64,000 nt of DNA from Ktedonobacter racemifer DSM 44963 (GCF_000178855.1 NZ_ADVG01000004.1:2232001-2296000), one strand, 5' to 3'. Positions 1 through 9,140 are shown, counted from the first letter of the stretch. Notes: generated by a model not told the origin, from the sequence alone. Numbers and translations are program-made.

Positions 1-2
1 CC

Positions 3-545
3 ACTAGTGGTTCAGCCGCCGCCAAGAACGAGTTCCAGTATGTGCAGCAGCAGTGGAAAGATGCCCTGGGCGTCAATGTCACCATCAACGACGAAGACTT
101 TAACAAGCTTCTCGACGATGAGGCGCAGACCGTTGGCAGCGCCAAAGGCCTTCAGATCTGGAGCGCGGGCTGGGTTGCCGACTATCCCGATCCCCAGGAC
201 TGGACCGACTTGCTCTTTGGCAAGGGATCAAGCAATAACCAGGTCAACTATGGCCTGGGCAGCAACAAAACCGCTGTGGCGCAGCAGGCCAACCAGGACG
301 CGATGGTCAAAGCCAATACCATTGTCGACCAGACCAGTCGCATGGCACAGTACAACCAGATTGAGCAGAAGCTCATCAATGATGTTGCCTGGGCGCCGAC
401 TTACCAGTCAGCGGTCAGCTATGTGCTCAAGCCCTGCGTGAAGGGTTGGGTAGACAACGCGCAGAACATGACCCCACCAGATGACTGGGCGAACATCTAC
501 AAGACCAACGATTCTTCTTGTGCCAACACCAATTCGTACAAGTAA
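3..545 (+). CDS. Peptide-type ABC transporter substrate-binding protein, C-terminal part
   Basis: The frame is open from the window edge, so the start lies outside. The visible 180 residues look like the C-terminal lobe of an extracellular solute-binding protein family 5 (oligopeptide/dipeptide) member. Family traits are the stretch DYPDPQDWTDLLFG (a typical lobe motif with Y-D-P), a late segment with paired aromatic residues and NDVAWAPTYQ, and the end near DDWANIYK. Such lipoproteins capture peptides or other solutes outside the membrane for an ABC importer. The transporter genes must lie upstream of the window, because the gene is followed at once by a strong terminator. The assignment to family 5 is firm; the ligand cannot be told. 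Confidence 0.8.
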   Translation, partial: TSGSAAAKNEFQYVQQQWKDALGVNVTINDEDFNKLLDDEAQTVGSAKGLQIWSAGWVADYPDPQDWTDLLFGKGSSNNQVNYGLGSNKTAVAQQANQDAMVKANTIVDQTSRMAQYNQIEQKLINDVAWAPTYQSAVSYVLKPCVKGWVDNAQNMTPPDDWANIYKTNDSSCANTNSYK

Positions 546-576
546 GTCGGAACGCTAGTCCTCATAGAGGGCAGGC

Positions 577-617
577 AAAGAGGCATCTCGGATACACTAT
601 CCGGGATGCCTCTTTTT
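577..617 (+). terminator. Intrinsic terminator after the solute-binding protein
   Basis: A GC-containing stem (AAGAGGCATC paired with GATGCCTCTT, extended by GGATA/TATCC) is followed by five T residues. It begins 31 bases after the stop codon of the solute-binding protein gene. Confidence 0.85.
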
Positions 618-648
618 AATTGAGCGAGAAAAGAAGCCAGAGAGCGCG

Positions 649-763
649 TAGGGTCCAAGCTGGCTTGGACTGCGAGCGGAGCGACCTCCCAGCGTCAGGA
701 AATCGGCCTGTGGGTCTGAGAGGGTCCATACAAACAGAGAGTCCATGCAAGCATGGACCCTAC
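649..763. repeat. REP/MITE-like element, copy 1
   Basis: The element is bounded by TAGGGTCCA and TGGACCCTA. Each end is itself a perfect 8-bp hairpin: GTCCAAGC TG GCTTGGAC at 653-670 and GTCCATGC AA GCATGGAC at 741-758. A second member of the same family lies at 15280-15376. It also has two end hairpins and a shared inner stretch close to GCGAGCGSAGCGA. The element sits just downstream of the terminator at 577-617 and overlaps the stop codon of the histidine kinase. It may act as a two-way transcript end or be a short non-autonomous mobile element. Confidence 0.6.
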
Positions 764-2073
764 AGGGGGAGCGTGACTTCAATGGTTGTGCCCTGTTTCT
801 CGCCAGAGCGGAGTGAGAGGCGGCCGCCGACGCTCTCGACGCGTTCGAGCATGCCCCGTAGGCCATAGTGGCCTTCTGGACTGTGGCATGCCAGACTACC
901 ATCCTCTTGATGCTGGCAATAGGCAGTTGGTAGCCCGATGCCGTCATCCTGGATGATCAAGATGAGGTTCCCTTCTTCTTGTCTGAGGGAGAGCGTTACG
1001 TGCTGTGCGTGGGCGTGCTTCTCAATATTGGCGAATGCCTCCTGGCTTACTTTCCAGAGCGTCTCTTTCAATGTATCTGCCAGGCTATCAAGCTCTCCCT
1101 GAAGAGTATGGCTAACATCCAGGCCAGCGCGTTGCCTCAGTTCATCGAGTGAGTGGATGAGTGCTTGCTTGATTCCCTTATGCTGTAAGGCAGGTGTACG
1201 CAGGTTCGCGATGGAGGCTCGCAGCGCGCTCATGCTCTCGCGCGTGATCTCTTTGGTGGACTCTAATTCCTGGTCGCAGCGCTCGGGATCACGCTCGCGG
1301 AGCCGTTGGGCCGCCTCTAGCTTGACTGTGATAAGCACGAGGGCATGACCGAGAGTATCATGCATTTCACGAGCCAACCGTGTGCGCTCGCGTAGGATCG
1401 CCAGCTCCTGTTCCTGCTCCACTGATTGCGCTAATTGGCGATGCGCCTCCTCTAGATCGGTATTCGCGAGTTGCAGTTGTTGAAAAAGGTGATTACGTTT
1501 AAAGCGTTCGGCTATAAGGTTTTGAATGAGGATGCTAAAGCCTGTGATGCTAAAGAAGGTCAGACACTGACTTGCGATGCCGAAGAGCGCAATCTGGTTG
1601 AACGGCCAGGTGAGTAACCCCTCATAACCAAAGATTGTGAGAGCCATAATACCAATGGCGAGAAACAAGCGTCGCGACGTAAACAGGCTGAAGCTCAGTC
1701 CAAAAAGGATATACAAGCTCAAAAAGAAGCTTTGATCGATTCGGGTGAGCAGGAATATGATAGTGTAAAAGCTTCCCCAGATAATTATAGAATATAATAA
1801 GGGTGGAGGCCAGCCATAACTGAATGGAATTATATCGATTGATATTAGAATTGGGAAGATATAGAACGAGAAAGCGATCACCATGAGTAGAATGCAAGTT
1901 GGGCCACGCCAATCGTGCATGTAGACTGGCGCGGTCTTTAAAATAGTATAGGTGAGTGTGGTGAGGAAGAAAAATGTGAAGATAGCAAAACCAATCAGCA
2001 TACGGCTGAAGTTCCGCTGAAAGCGTGCGTCATCCCTGGCTATATCAATGCTCAATGATGTTTTCCTTTGCAT
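760..2073 (-). CDS. Membrane sensor histidine kinase, NarL/DesK type
   Basis: This 437-residue protein has about six hydrophobic segments in residues 22-190 and then a helical linker. The dimerisation and phosphoacceptor domain (HisKA_3) carries REMHDTLGH with the phosphoacceptor His at about 238. A C-terminal ATPase domain follows, with an N-box (QEAFANIEKHA), a G1 box (DDGIGL) and a GHYGLRGM lid region. Kinases of this class phosphorylate a LuxR-type response regulator, and such a regulator gene ends 36 bases upstream on the same strand. There is no periplasmic sensor domain, so the signal is probably sensed in the membrane, as in DesK- or LiaS-like kinases. It probably controls the neighbouring ABC exporter; that is inferred from position only. 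Confidence 0.9.
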   Translation of the reverse strand: MQRKTSLSIDIARDDARFQRNFSRMLIGFAIFTFFFLTTLTYTILKTAPVYMHDWRGPTCILLMVIAFSFYIFPILISIDIIPFSYGWPPPLLYSIIIWGSFYTIIFLLTRIDQSFFLSLYILFGLSFSLFTSRRLFLAIGIMALTIFGYEGLLTWPFNQIALFGIASQCLTFFSITGFSILIQNLIAERFKRNHLFQQLQLANTDLEEAHRQLAQSVEQEQELAILRERTRLAREMHDTLGHALVLITVKLEAAQRLRERDPERCDQELESTKEITRESMSALRASIANLRTPALQHKGIKQALIHSLDELRQRAGLDVSHTLQGELDSLADTLKETLWKVSQEAFANIEKHAHAQHVTLSLRQEEGNLILIIQDDGIGLPTAYCQHQEDGSLACHSPEGHYGLRGMLERVESVGGRLSLRSGEKQGTTIEVTLPL

Positions 2074-2109
2074 GCGTATACCTCGCCCCTTTTTGATGTT
2101 TTACCCAAG

Positions 2110-2781
2110 TTAGAGCAATTTACGTTCACGTGCAAGGTGAGCGGCCTGAGTGCGGTTCCCGGTGTGGAGCTTGCTCAGGATATTCGAGACATGATTTTTG
2201 ACGGTCCCCTCGGCCAGGACAAGTTGCTCCGCGATCTTGCGGTTGCTGGCCCCCTCAGCCAGGAGTTTGAGGATCTCTATCTCACGTGGGCTCAGCGTCT
2301 CTTCTTGTGCGGGACGGGCAGGCGTGGCGCTCCGCTCTTTGCGCCCGAACTCAACGAGGAGCTTGCTGGCGATCTTGGGCTGGATCGATGGCACTCCTGA
2401 ATAGACCTGGCGAATCGTGGCCATCAGCTCGTTGGCGGGAACATCCTTGAGGAGGTAGCCCATGGCCCCGGCTTTAACGGCGTCGAAGACATAGTCCTCA
2501 TAGTCGAAGGTCGTCAGGATAATGATGCTAGCCTGGGGATCGCTCTGGACGATGGCAGCGGTTGCCTGCACCCCATTCATGCGTGGCATCTCAATATCCA
2601 TCAGGACCACGTCAGGCCCCTTATCCTGGTGGCGTAGCGACGCATATTGCCCGACGGCCTCTTCGCCATCGCCGGCCTCTCCGACTACCTGTATACCAGG
2701 CTCCAGTTCAAGAATAGTGCGCAGCCCCTGGCGCATGAGTGTCTGATCTTCACAAAGCAAGATACGAATCGTCTCAGTCAT
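2110..2781 (-). CDS. Response regulator, NarL/LuxR family
   Basis: The 223-residue protein has a receiver domain (acidic pair in ILLCEDQ, phosphoacceptor Asp62 in VVLMDIEMP, and the conserved K in YLLKDV) and a C-terminal LuxR-type helix-turn-helix (LSPREIEILKLLAEG through TVKNHVSNILSKL). The open frame extends 18 codons upstream. I chose the ATG at 2781 because an AGGAGGAG ribosome site lies just before it and the receiver domain starts there. It is the cognate partner of the downstream kinase, with a 36-bp spacer and the same strand. It is separated from the upstream exporter genes by a large palindrome, so it probably has its own promoter between 2782 and 2855. Confidence 0.92.
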   Translation of the reverse strand: MTETIRILLCEDQTLMRQGLRTILELEPGIQVVGEAGDGEEAVGQYASLRHQDKGPDVVLMDIEMPRMNGVQATAAIVQSDPQASIIILTTFDYEDYVFDAVKAGAMGYLLKDVPANELMATIRQVYSGVPSIQPKIASKLLVEFGRKERSATPARPAQEETLSPREIEILKLLAEGASNRKIAEQLVLAEGTVKNHVSNILSKLHTGNRTQAAHLARERKLL

Positions 2782-2855
2782 GCCTGCTCTCCTCCTGGCA
2801 ATCAGATGTTGTGTTTTATCCTTATTATGGCGCAAACGCCGGCGCTGTCAAATCT

Positions 2856-2924
2856 AGGGTAAGGGTGTGAGAATGTGCCTGGGCAGCCTGCGGCTGCCCA
2901 GGCACATTCTCACACCCTTACCCT
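2856..2924. terminator. Perfect 33-bp inverted repeat, likely two-way terminator
   Basis: The two 33-bp arms match without a single mismatch and enclose a 3-base loop (TGC). The palindrome lies between the end of the ABC permease (2929) and the start of the response regulator (2781) on the minus strand. It is one of seven long perfect palindromes in this window; their arm sequences are unrelated. Confidence 0.7.
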
Positions 2925-2928
2925 TTCC

Positions 2929-4191
2929 TTACGCAGTTGCGACTTTCTCCTGGAAGCGGAAGAAGCGTAGGGCGATAATGAAGCAGATCGCGCCATAGGC
3001 GAGCAGGCCCAGGATATCTGGCAGGATGTCCATAAAGCCTTTGCCGAAGATCATGCTCCCGTTCAGCCCCTCCATGGCCCAGGCCGTAATGCCAATCTTG
3101 GCGAGCTGTTGCATCCATTTGGGTTCGATGAAGAGGGGCCACCAGGCTCCGCCAATTGCGGAGGTTACCAGGGTTACCAGGCTGACAATCGGGTTGACCT
3201 GGCGGCGGGTGCGTACCAGTGATACGAGCAGTGTTCCCAGGCCCGTCGTGGCAAAGCTGGTACTAACCAGTAAGAGGATGACCGAGGGCCAGGAGCCAAT
3301 ATGCATTTTGAACACAAAGTAGCCAATCGCGAAGAGTACCACAAGCTGAGTCAGGGTCAGGAGAAACTGTGCCAGCAACTTGCCGCCCAACAGGGCATAC
3401 TTCTGAATTGGAGCGACCAGCAGGCGGCGGAAGGTGCCATCCTCTTTCTCCTGCAAGATGGTTGCCGCCACAGCATTGAGGCCAAAGAGCGCGAAGAAGA
3501 CAGCGTATCCAGGCACCAACTGGTCGAACGCGCTCACTTTGGTGGCTTCACCCGCGGAGAGCGTTTGAATAGCCTGGTCGCTTCCCCGATTAGCGCTGAC
3601 AACGCTTGCCGCGATGCTTATGGGATGAATAGTGCCTGGTGTGCAGTGGTTGCCAGGCTGATTGCAGACGGCATAGACCTGATTTACCGCTGCGTTTCCC
3701 GTCAGTTGAGCTTGAACGACCTCATTTACGATGTTGCGTACAATCGTAATACGCGCATCGTTATTGTTAGGCAGAGTATAGAATTGGACCTGCTTTGTGG
3801 CAGCGATATGCTGAGGCGTGCCGCCTATCAAGGCCTGGCTTGCCCCGGTTGGAACGATGATACCGACATTTGTCGCCCCATCCGGGGCTTTGACCTGGTC
3901 GATAACTTGAGCTGAAGTGTGATATTCATTGACAGTGATCTGGAGTTGTGATGTGTTGATCTTAAGCGCGTTTACAAGCGTTTTACCAAGATAGGCGTCA
4001 GAGGCTGTCTCCTGGTTGCTTATAGCCACTTTAATTGTGATCTGAGTAGAGCTATTACTATAGAGATTGCCAAAGGCAAGCCCGACCGTCGTGATAAGTA
4101 TCAGGGGGACCAGGAGCAGGAGCACCAGAGAGCCTTTATCTTTCATGACCTGCAAGAGGTCTTTTTTGGCAATGGACCAGAGCGTTTTCAT
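2929..4191 (-). CDS. ABC-2 type exporter permease
   Basis: This 420-residue protein starts with a cytoplasmic KKDLLQVMKDKGS segment typical of ABC-2 permeases. One membrane helix follows (about 22-44), then a large extracytoplasmic domain (about 45-225), then five C-terminal membrane helices. The conserved region EKEDGTFRRLLVAPI marks the coupling helix. Family members (ABC2_membrane_3, as in drug, lantibiotic or daunorubicin-type exporters) form dimers with an ATPase. The ATPase gene ends only 21 bases upstream, so the two genes form one transport unit. The substrate is unknown; the neighbouring glycosyltransferase and oxidoreductase suggest a modified small molecule. Confidence 0.88.
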   Translation of the reverse strand: MKTLWSIAKKDLLQVMKDKGSLVLLLLVPLILITTVGLAFGNLYSNSSTQITIKVAISNQETASDAYLGKTLVNALKINTSQLQITVNEYHTSAQVIDQVKAPDGATNVGIIVPTGASQALIGGTPQHIAATKQVQFYTLPNNNDARITIVRNIVNEVVQAQLTGNAAVNQVYAVCNQPGNHCTPGTIHPISIAASVVSANRGSDQAIQTLSAGEATKVSAFDQLVPGYAVFFALFGLNAVAATILQEKEDGTFRRLLVAPIQKYALLGGKLLAQFLLTLTQLVVLFAIGYFVFKMHIGSWPSVILLLVSTSFATTGLGTLLVSLVRTRRQVNPIVSLVTLVTSAIGGAWWPLFIEPKWMQQLAKIGITAWAMEGLNGSMIFGKGFMDILPDILGLLAYGAICFIIALRFFRFQEKVATA

Positions 4192-4212
4192 ACTTTTCCT
4201 CTTCCATGAAAT

Positions 4213-5025
4213 TTAGTCGCGCAGAGTTTTTCCTGTGAGCTGGATGAACAATTCCTGGAGTCCGTGGGGCCGCTGTATCTCGCGGTTCTGCTGGCGCAGG
4301 GCCAGGAGTTCTTCTAGCGTGCCCAGGGCGATGATCTGACCTTCATCCATAATGGCGATGCGGTTACAGAGCCGTTCGGCCTCTTCCATGTAGTGGGTGG
4401 TATAGAGAATAGTTGTCCCCTGGTCGCGCAGGCGTTCAATGAGGGCGAAGATGTGCTCCCGAGACTGGGGGTCAACGCCCACTGTTGGCTCATCCAGCAT
4501 CAAGAAGGTGGGTGTGTGCATGAGTGCGATGGCGATATTGATTCGGCGTTGCATGCCGCCAGAGAAGGTCTTTACCTGGTCTTTGTGCCTGTCATAGAGG
4601 CCGACGAAGCGCAATAGCTCATCGGCTCGCTGTCGGCATTGCTGCGAGGAGAGACCGTAAATCTCGCCGAAGAAATGGAGATTCTCTAAGGCTGTGAGGT
4701 CTTTATAGAGAGCTATCTCTTGAGGCACGACACCGAGCATACGCTTTACTTTCCGTGTCTCTTTGGTAATAGCGCGGCCATTGATAAGGACTTCGCCAGA
4801 TGTCGGTTCGAGGTAGCCGCAGAGCATATTGATGGTTGTGCTTTTGCCTGCTCCATTGGGACCCAGCAGGCCGAAGATTTCACCTTTGCCGATGGTGAAC
4901 GAGACATCTTTGACCGCGTGATGCTTGCCAAAGGTCTTGTCTAGATGCTGCGCCTCAACCTCTATCCCACTTTGTGATGTGTTCCCAGTCCAGGTCTCTA
5001 GTGACGTTTTGAGTGCTTCTTCCAT
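4213..5025 (-). CDS. ABC exporter ATP-binding protein
   Basis: The 270-residue protein has a complete ABC ATPase: Walker A GPNGAGKST at about 55-63, a Q-loop (VVPQEIALY), signature FSGGMQRR, Walker B LMLDEPTVGVD and switch His in LYTTHYMEEAERL. The sequence is closest in character to DrrA/CcmA-like exporters that pair with ABC-2 permeases. The ATG at 5025 is preceded by AGGAGCC. The 136-base gap upstream to the glycosyltransferase leaves room for a promoter, but read-through from the upstream genes is also possible. Confidence 0.92.
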   Translation of the reverse strand: MEEALKTSLETWTGNTSQSGIEVEAQHLDKTFGKHHAVKDVSFTIGKGEIFGLLGPNGAGKSTTINMLCGYLEPTSGEVLINGRAITKETRKVKRMLGVVPQEIALYKDLTALENLHFFGEIYGLSSQQCRQRADELLRFVGLYDRHKDQVKTFSGGMQRRINIAIALMHTPTFLMLDEPTVGVDPQSREHIFALIERLRDQGTTILYTTHYMEEAERLCNRIAIMDEGQIIALGTLEELLALRQQNREIQRPHGLQELFIQLTGKTLRD

Positions 5026-5161
5026 ATATGAGTGGCTCCTTGCACGCTGAAGGTTTGTGTATTGTCGAGATCAAGAAAAGTATAGCTTTATACAGTGATT
5101 GAGAGGAAGGATGGAAAGACATATTTCGGAGTATGTCGAAAGTCATGGTCCCGAAAGTTTG

Positions 5162-6385
5162 TTAGGGAATGTTTCTTGCACGTTTAAAAGCTAGAATCTC
5201 AGTTATGGCTCTTTGCACGCCTCCTGCCTGGCGAAGCGATTCTCCTATAGATGTGGCTGCTCTCGTGAAGCTGGGATTAGCTAGAATTTCTTCGACACTG
5301 TGGTGTAAGCTCTCGGGAGTGACCTGGGCATTGGTAAGCACCTTGCCGGCCCCCAGTTCAGCGACGCGTGCCGCGTTCCATGGCTGGTCCATACTTTGGG
5401 GAATAACCACCATCGGCACATGATAATACAATGCCTCGCTAACACTGTTCATGCCACCATGGGTAATAAATAGCGCACTATGCTGAAGTACCTCGAGTTG
5501 TGGCACAAATCTCTCCATGATGATATTAGAAGGCAGTGGTTCTAATGAGGCAGGATCAAGGTTATGACCAGTAGCCATGACTATTTGCCAGGGGCTCTCA
5601 GCTAAAGCCTCGAGGCACGTGTGAAAGAAGGCGGCACGGTCACTGTACATGGTTCCTAGCGAAATATAGATGAGTGGCTGTCTGCTTAGATTGGTGAAAG
5701 GGAATGGGGGAGCCTGAGAGCGTGACGCTATGAGGGGCCCAACGAATTTAAAGCGGCCTTCGTCGAAGGAGTCTGCGTCGAGTTGAAATGCTCTGGAGGT
5801 ATAGACAAGGGTCAGGTCCCCATAATTGTGGAATATGGCAAAAATGTCTTGAGGAGGCTTGAGGTGATAGTGGTCGCATAGGATAGCGAGTAGTATCAGG
5901 CATCGCTGAAGATATTCATATTCTCTGGACGGCGTCTGCGTGACGTTCTCATGAATGGAAGCGTGTATTTCATTCAGGATACGTTGATTGGCCGCCATGG
6001 TTGAAAGCGAGGCGATGGCTGGTAGATGTAAAAGTTGTGCCAGGAAGTTGCCCCAGAGGCAGCATGCGTCATAAATGAGGTAATCTGGGCAAGATGCCTG
6101 TATCTCTGCTTGCAAGTGTGCCAGCACCCAGAGACTTGTCTCCAAAAGCGTTTCAACTGCTAGCAAGGGATGGTGTTCAAACTTGTACTGGTTGTGTACC
6201 AGGTCGAGTGGAAAAGCTTTGCCATAAGAACGGTATGTCGCTCCTGCCAGTTCAATTGCTGCTTGAAATTCATCACTTGTATAGTAGATGACCTGTTCAC
6301 CATGGCGGACCAGCTCAGTAACGAGTGGAAGAGTAGGATTGATATGCCCCTGTGCAGGCAAACTCAAAAATACCACGGTTGCCAT
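5162..6385 (-). CDS. Glycosyltransferase, macrolide (MGT) type, GT1 fold
   Basis: The 407-residue protein begins with VVFLSLPAQGHINPTLPLV, the N-terminal acceptor-domain signature of UDP-glycosyltransferases. Its C-terminal half has the donor-binding pattern with ISLGTMY, FVPQLEVLQHSALFITHGG and MNSVSEALYYHVPMV, where the H and the E sit at the usual sugar-nucleotide positions. Members transfer a sugar from a nucleotide donor to macrolides, flavonoids or similar aglycones, often for self-resistance. It lies 77 bases after the FAD oxidoreductase gene and before an exporter on the same strand. That arrangement fits modification followed by export. The exact acceptor is unknown. Confidence 0.88.
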   Translation of the reverse strand: MATVVFLSLPAQGHINPTLPLVTELVRHGEQVIYYTSDEFQAAIELAGATYRSYGKAFPLDLVHNQYKFEHHPLLAVETLLETSLWVLAHLQAEIQASCPDYLIYDACCLWGNFLAQLLHLPAIASLSTMAANQRILNEIHASIHENVTQTPSREYEYLQRCLILLAILCDHYHLKPPQDIFAIFHNYGDLTLVYTSRAFQLDADSFDEGRFKFVGPLIASRSQAPPFPFTNLSRQPLIYISLGTMYSDRAAFFHTCLEALAESPWQIVMATGHNLDPASLEPLPSNIIMERFVPQLEVLQHSALFITHGGMNSVSEALYYHVPMVVIPQSMDQPWNAARVAELGAGKVLTNAQVTPESLHHSVEEILANPSFTRAATSIGESLRQAGGVQRAITEILAFKRARNIP

Positions 6386-6462
6386 TTTTTATTTCCTCCC
6401 GCGAGGACACTGGTGTGCTTGGTGTGACGCTAGCTAACTATTTCAGGCCTGCTCAAATTCGT

Positions 6463-7659
6463 TTATGCCCTGGTAAGAATAGCCCGGATGTGTTCGGGCG
6501 CGAAGAAGGTTGCAGCAGGAATAGTGCCTTCCAGGACCGCGAAGAAGAGCTGAGTTGCCTCTGGATTTCCCTGTAATGCCTCCTGTACCTGTTGTATCTC
6601 GGATGTGAGATTCAGGGTTGCGAGTTGAACGGTTAGCTCATAGAGGGGAAGGGCCTCTCTATTGCGTTGCTGCTCATACCCAGCTAAAGCCTCTTCTAGA
6701 GGTTGTTGACCTGTAAAGCTGCTGTCAATGGCCTGGGTCAGCCGTTCTGCGTCTGCAAAGGCATCGGCTATGCCATGCCCGAGAAGTGGATCTTTATGAT
6801 AGCCAGCATCTCCCAATAATGCCCAGCCCGGACCATAGGGCTTTTTGAAGAAGTTGGTTGTATCACCAGTACCCATAAAGCGTTGCTCTTGTTTTCCCTG
6901 GCGGACGCATGCCGCAAAAGCGGGGGCGAGCGCCAGCGCCTCAAGAAAGTGTTTCTTAATGTCGGAGCGCACCTCGGGGAAACGGTGACGCGGCCAGGTA
7001 ACGCTTATGAGTACAAGTCCCTCATGAGTGGGGAAGGACAAAAATACGCACTGGGGGCGCGAGTGGAGAGAGGTTTCATCTGCCTTTAGCCCACTCCAAT
7101 AAGCATAATAGATGCATGTTAATGCTGGATACCTATAGTAGGTTGGCGCCTCGACCGCGCGTGCAATCAGGGAGTGCAGACCATCTGCTCCAATGACAAG
7201 TGAGGCCTTTTCGACCGCCGATGTGCCTGTAGTTGTATGACCCTTTATGCCAGTGACGCGTGTTCCATTTCTTGTCACGTCCTGGACTCTGAACGCCTCG
7301 CGTAGCTCAGCACCCGCCTCAATCGCCTTTTGGGTCAGCAATGTGTCAAGAACGTATCTACGAGGAGCGAGGCCAAAGTTAATGCCCTCTAAAGGCAGAA
7401 CTGTCGAAGAGAGAGTGAAGCGTCCCGTGTCTAGAGAGATCCCATGTACTTGAGGACAGCCAGTAGCAAGTAACGTGTCCAGAACTCCCCAACGTTGAAG
7501 ATAGACGAGTCCACGTGGATGGATAAAATGGCTGGAAAGGGTGTCGCTGGGAAATCTGGCTTTATCGAGCAGCAGAACGCGATACCCTTTGCGTGCTAGC
7601 AAAAGGGCAATGGATGATCCTGCGCAACGAGCGCCAATAATGATCGCATCGTATACCAT
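6463..7659 (-). CDS. FAD-dependent oxidoreductase, geranylgeranyl reductase-like
   Basis: The 398-residue protein starts with a dinucleotide-binding motif (DAIIIGARCAGSSIALLLAR), a DKARFPSDTLSSHFIHPRG segment typical of the geranylgeranyl reductase/halogenase-like FAD family, and the second FAD motif GPGWALLGDAGYHKDP. The family reduces or hydroxylates lipids and polyketide-like substrates. The open frame reaches back 34 further codons. The ATG at 7659 was chosen because AGGAGCGGGG precedes it and the FAD motif begins right after it. It is the first gene of the minus-strand run that continues with the glycosyltransferase. Confidence 0.85.
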   Translation of the reverse strand: MVYDAIIIGARCAGSSIALLLARKGYRVLLLDKARFPSDTLSSHFIHPRGLVYLQRWGVLDTLLATGCPQVHGISLDTGRFTLSSTVLPLEGINFGLAPRRYVLDTLLTQKAIEAGAELREAFRVQDVTRNGTRVTGIKGHTTTGTSAVEKASLVIGADGLHSLIARAVEAPTYYRYPALTCIYYAYWSGLKADETSLHSRPQCVFLSFPTHEGLVLISVTWPRHRFPEVRSDIKKHFLEALALAPAFAACVRQGKQEQRFMGTGDTTNFFKKPYGPGWALLGDAGYHKDPLLGHGIADAFADAERLTQAIDSSFTGQQPLEEALAGYEQQRNREALPLYELTVQLATLNLTSEIQQVQEALQGNPEATQLFFAVLEGTIPAATFFAPEHIRAILTRA

Positions 7660-7724
7660 TTCCCCGCTCCTGCCAACCTTTCTTCCGAGCATGAATTCAT
7701 AACAAAATGCTAAGCGTCCTCCTA

Positions 7725-7748
7725 TGTATACATTACTGTATACATTAC
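7725..7748. promoter_or_regulatory. Tandem 12-bp repeat with palindromic GTATAC cores
   Basis: TGTATACATTAC occurs twice head-to-tail with no spacer. It lies 66 bases upstream of the start of the FAD oxidoreductase gene, with another GTATAC near 7802. This is a likely operator for the minus-strand cluster; the binding protein is unknown. Confidence 0.4.
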
Positions 7749-7996
7749 CTAGGCGTTTCATTATAGTGAATTATGAGGGCTTACCTGTAGAAATAAACAG
7801 GTATACAGGCAGCCTATTTTTCCCAGTTTAATGCTGTTGATTTTGCCAGTGCGCTTTGCTTGCGCACCGAGTATAGTTATATCATTCATTATGAAGGTTG
7901 TAGCTACCCATACAAAATAGCTGGCCACCTACGGCGCTGAGGATTCTTCACAAGAAGAGTCGGAAGCGTTACGCATAAAACTAAGGAGAAGATAAC

Positions 7997-8905
7997 ATGC
8001 GCCTGGGTTTACAGGTTCCTAATTTTACATGGCCCAATGAGCAGAGTGAGCTTGGTGCGACCTTTGGTCAGATCGCGGAGCGCGCTGACGCGGCGGGCCT
8101 TTATAGCTTCTGGGTCATGGACCACTTTTTCCAGATTGGTTTCGTTGGCCCGGCAGAGAACGAAATGCTAGAGGGCTGGAGCGCCCTGGCCTTCGCGGCT
8201 GGACGCACCAAGCGGATCAAGCTTGGAACGATGGTGACTGGTGTCACCTACAGGTATCCTGGCATTCTGGTGAAGACTGCGACGACCCTGGATGTTCTCT
8301 CTCAGGGACGTGCCTATTTAGGCATTGGCGCGGCCTGGAACGAAGAGGAGCACCTGGGCCTAGGCGTCCCCTTCCCACCGTTGAAGGAGCGTTTTGAGCG
8401 CCTGGAAGAGACGTTGCAGATTGCGCACCAGATGTGGGCGGGCGATCAGAGACCCTTTGAAGGCAAATATAATCAGCTTACGCGTCCGCTGAACTCGCCG
8501 CAGTCGGTGCAGAAGCCACATCCACCCATCTTGATCGGCGGGACTGGCGAGAAGAAGACCCTACGTATGATCGCCCAATACGGCGATGCCTGCAACTTCT
8601 TCGCGCGCATGGGAGATGAGGCGCTCAAGCATAAGCTGAATGTGCTGCGCGAGCATTGTGCCAACCTTAATCGCCCCTATGAGCAGATTGAGAAAACAAC
8701 GCTCGACCAGATGGCGCTTACTAAAGATGGACGCGATGGTACACTGAGTCCCCAGGCCGCCATCGACCAATTTGGCAAACTGGCCGAGTTGGGCATTGAT
8801 CACGCCATCTTCAGCCTGGCCAATGTGCATGAACCCGAAGCCTTCGAGATCCTGGCGAACGATATCGTGCCAGTGGTAGAGACGATCCAGGTCGCGGGTC
8901 GCTAG
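7997..8905 (+). CDS. Luciferase-like (LLM) F420-dependent oxidoreductase
   Basis: The 302-residue TIM-barrel protein has the LLM pattern throughout: RLGLQVPNFTWP at the start, FWVMDHFFQIG, KLGTMVTGVTYRYPGILVKT, GRAYLGIGAAWNEEEH and KPHPPILIGGTGEKKTLR. Actinobacterial and Chloroflexota members mostly use coenzyme F420 to reduce or oxidise small organic substrates. AAGGAG lies just upstream of the ATG. The gene stands alone, between the regulated minus-strand cluster and a possible solo IS end. Confidence 0.9.
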   Translation: MRLGLQVPNFTWPNEQSELGATFGQIAERADAAGLYSFWVMDHFFQIGFVGPAENEMLEGWSALAFAAGRTKRIKLGTMVTGVTYRYPGILVKTATTLDVLSQGRAYLGIGAAWNEEEHLGLGVPFPPLKERFERLEETLQIAHQMWAGDQRPFEGKYNQLTRPLNSPQSVQKPHPPILIGGTGEKKTLRMIAQYGDACNFFARMGDEALKHKLNVLREHCANLNRPYEQIEKTTLDQMALTKDGRDGTLSPQAAIDQFGKLAELGIDHAIFSLANVHEPEAFEILANDIVPVVETIQVAGR

Positions 8906-8910
8906 GTGAC

Positions 8911-9140
8911 GACTCCCCACAGCTAAAGCCGTGGGGCTTCTCAGCAAGCCAAAGCTTCCTGATGGCTCCGTCCGAGCCAAAACGTGTTTGCTCTCTTGGA
9001 TGAAAGGCGGCTTGTGGGCTCTTAAAGACCTTTCGAGAGGCACAGAGACACATGCACGCAAGCATTTTTACGCAAGGACACGAATTCCCCTTGCAACCTG
9101 GGAAACACTTTTTCGTTGTGTATGTGCAAAACACGTGTTC
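8911..9140 (-). mobile_element. Possible solo IS200/IS605 right end (orphan omegaRNA-like segment)
   Basis: Positions 8915-8936 form a CCCCAC...GTGGGG hairpin with a GC-TAAA-GC inner part. On the minus strand this looks like the right end of IS200/IS605 elements, which is also the 3' end of the TnpB guide RNA. No tnpB remains: the open frames through this stretch are short. The left boundary is a guess. Apart from this and the palindrome at 9259-9326, I see no gene between 8906 and 9407. Confidence 0.35.
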
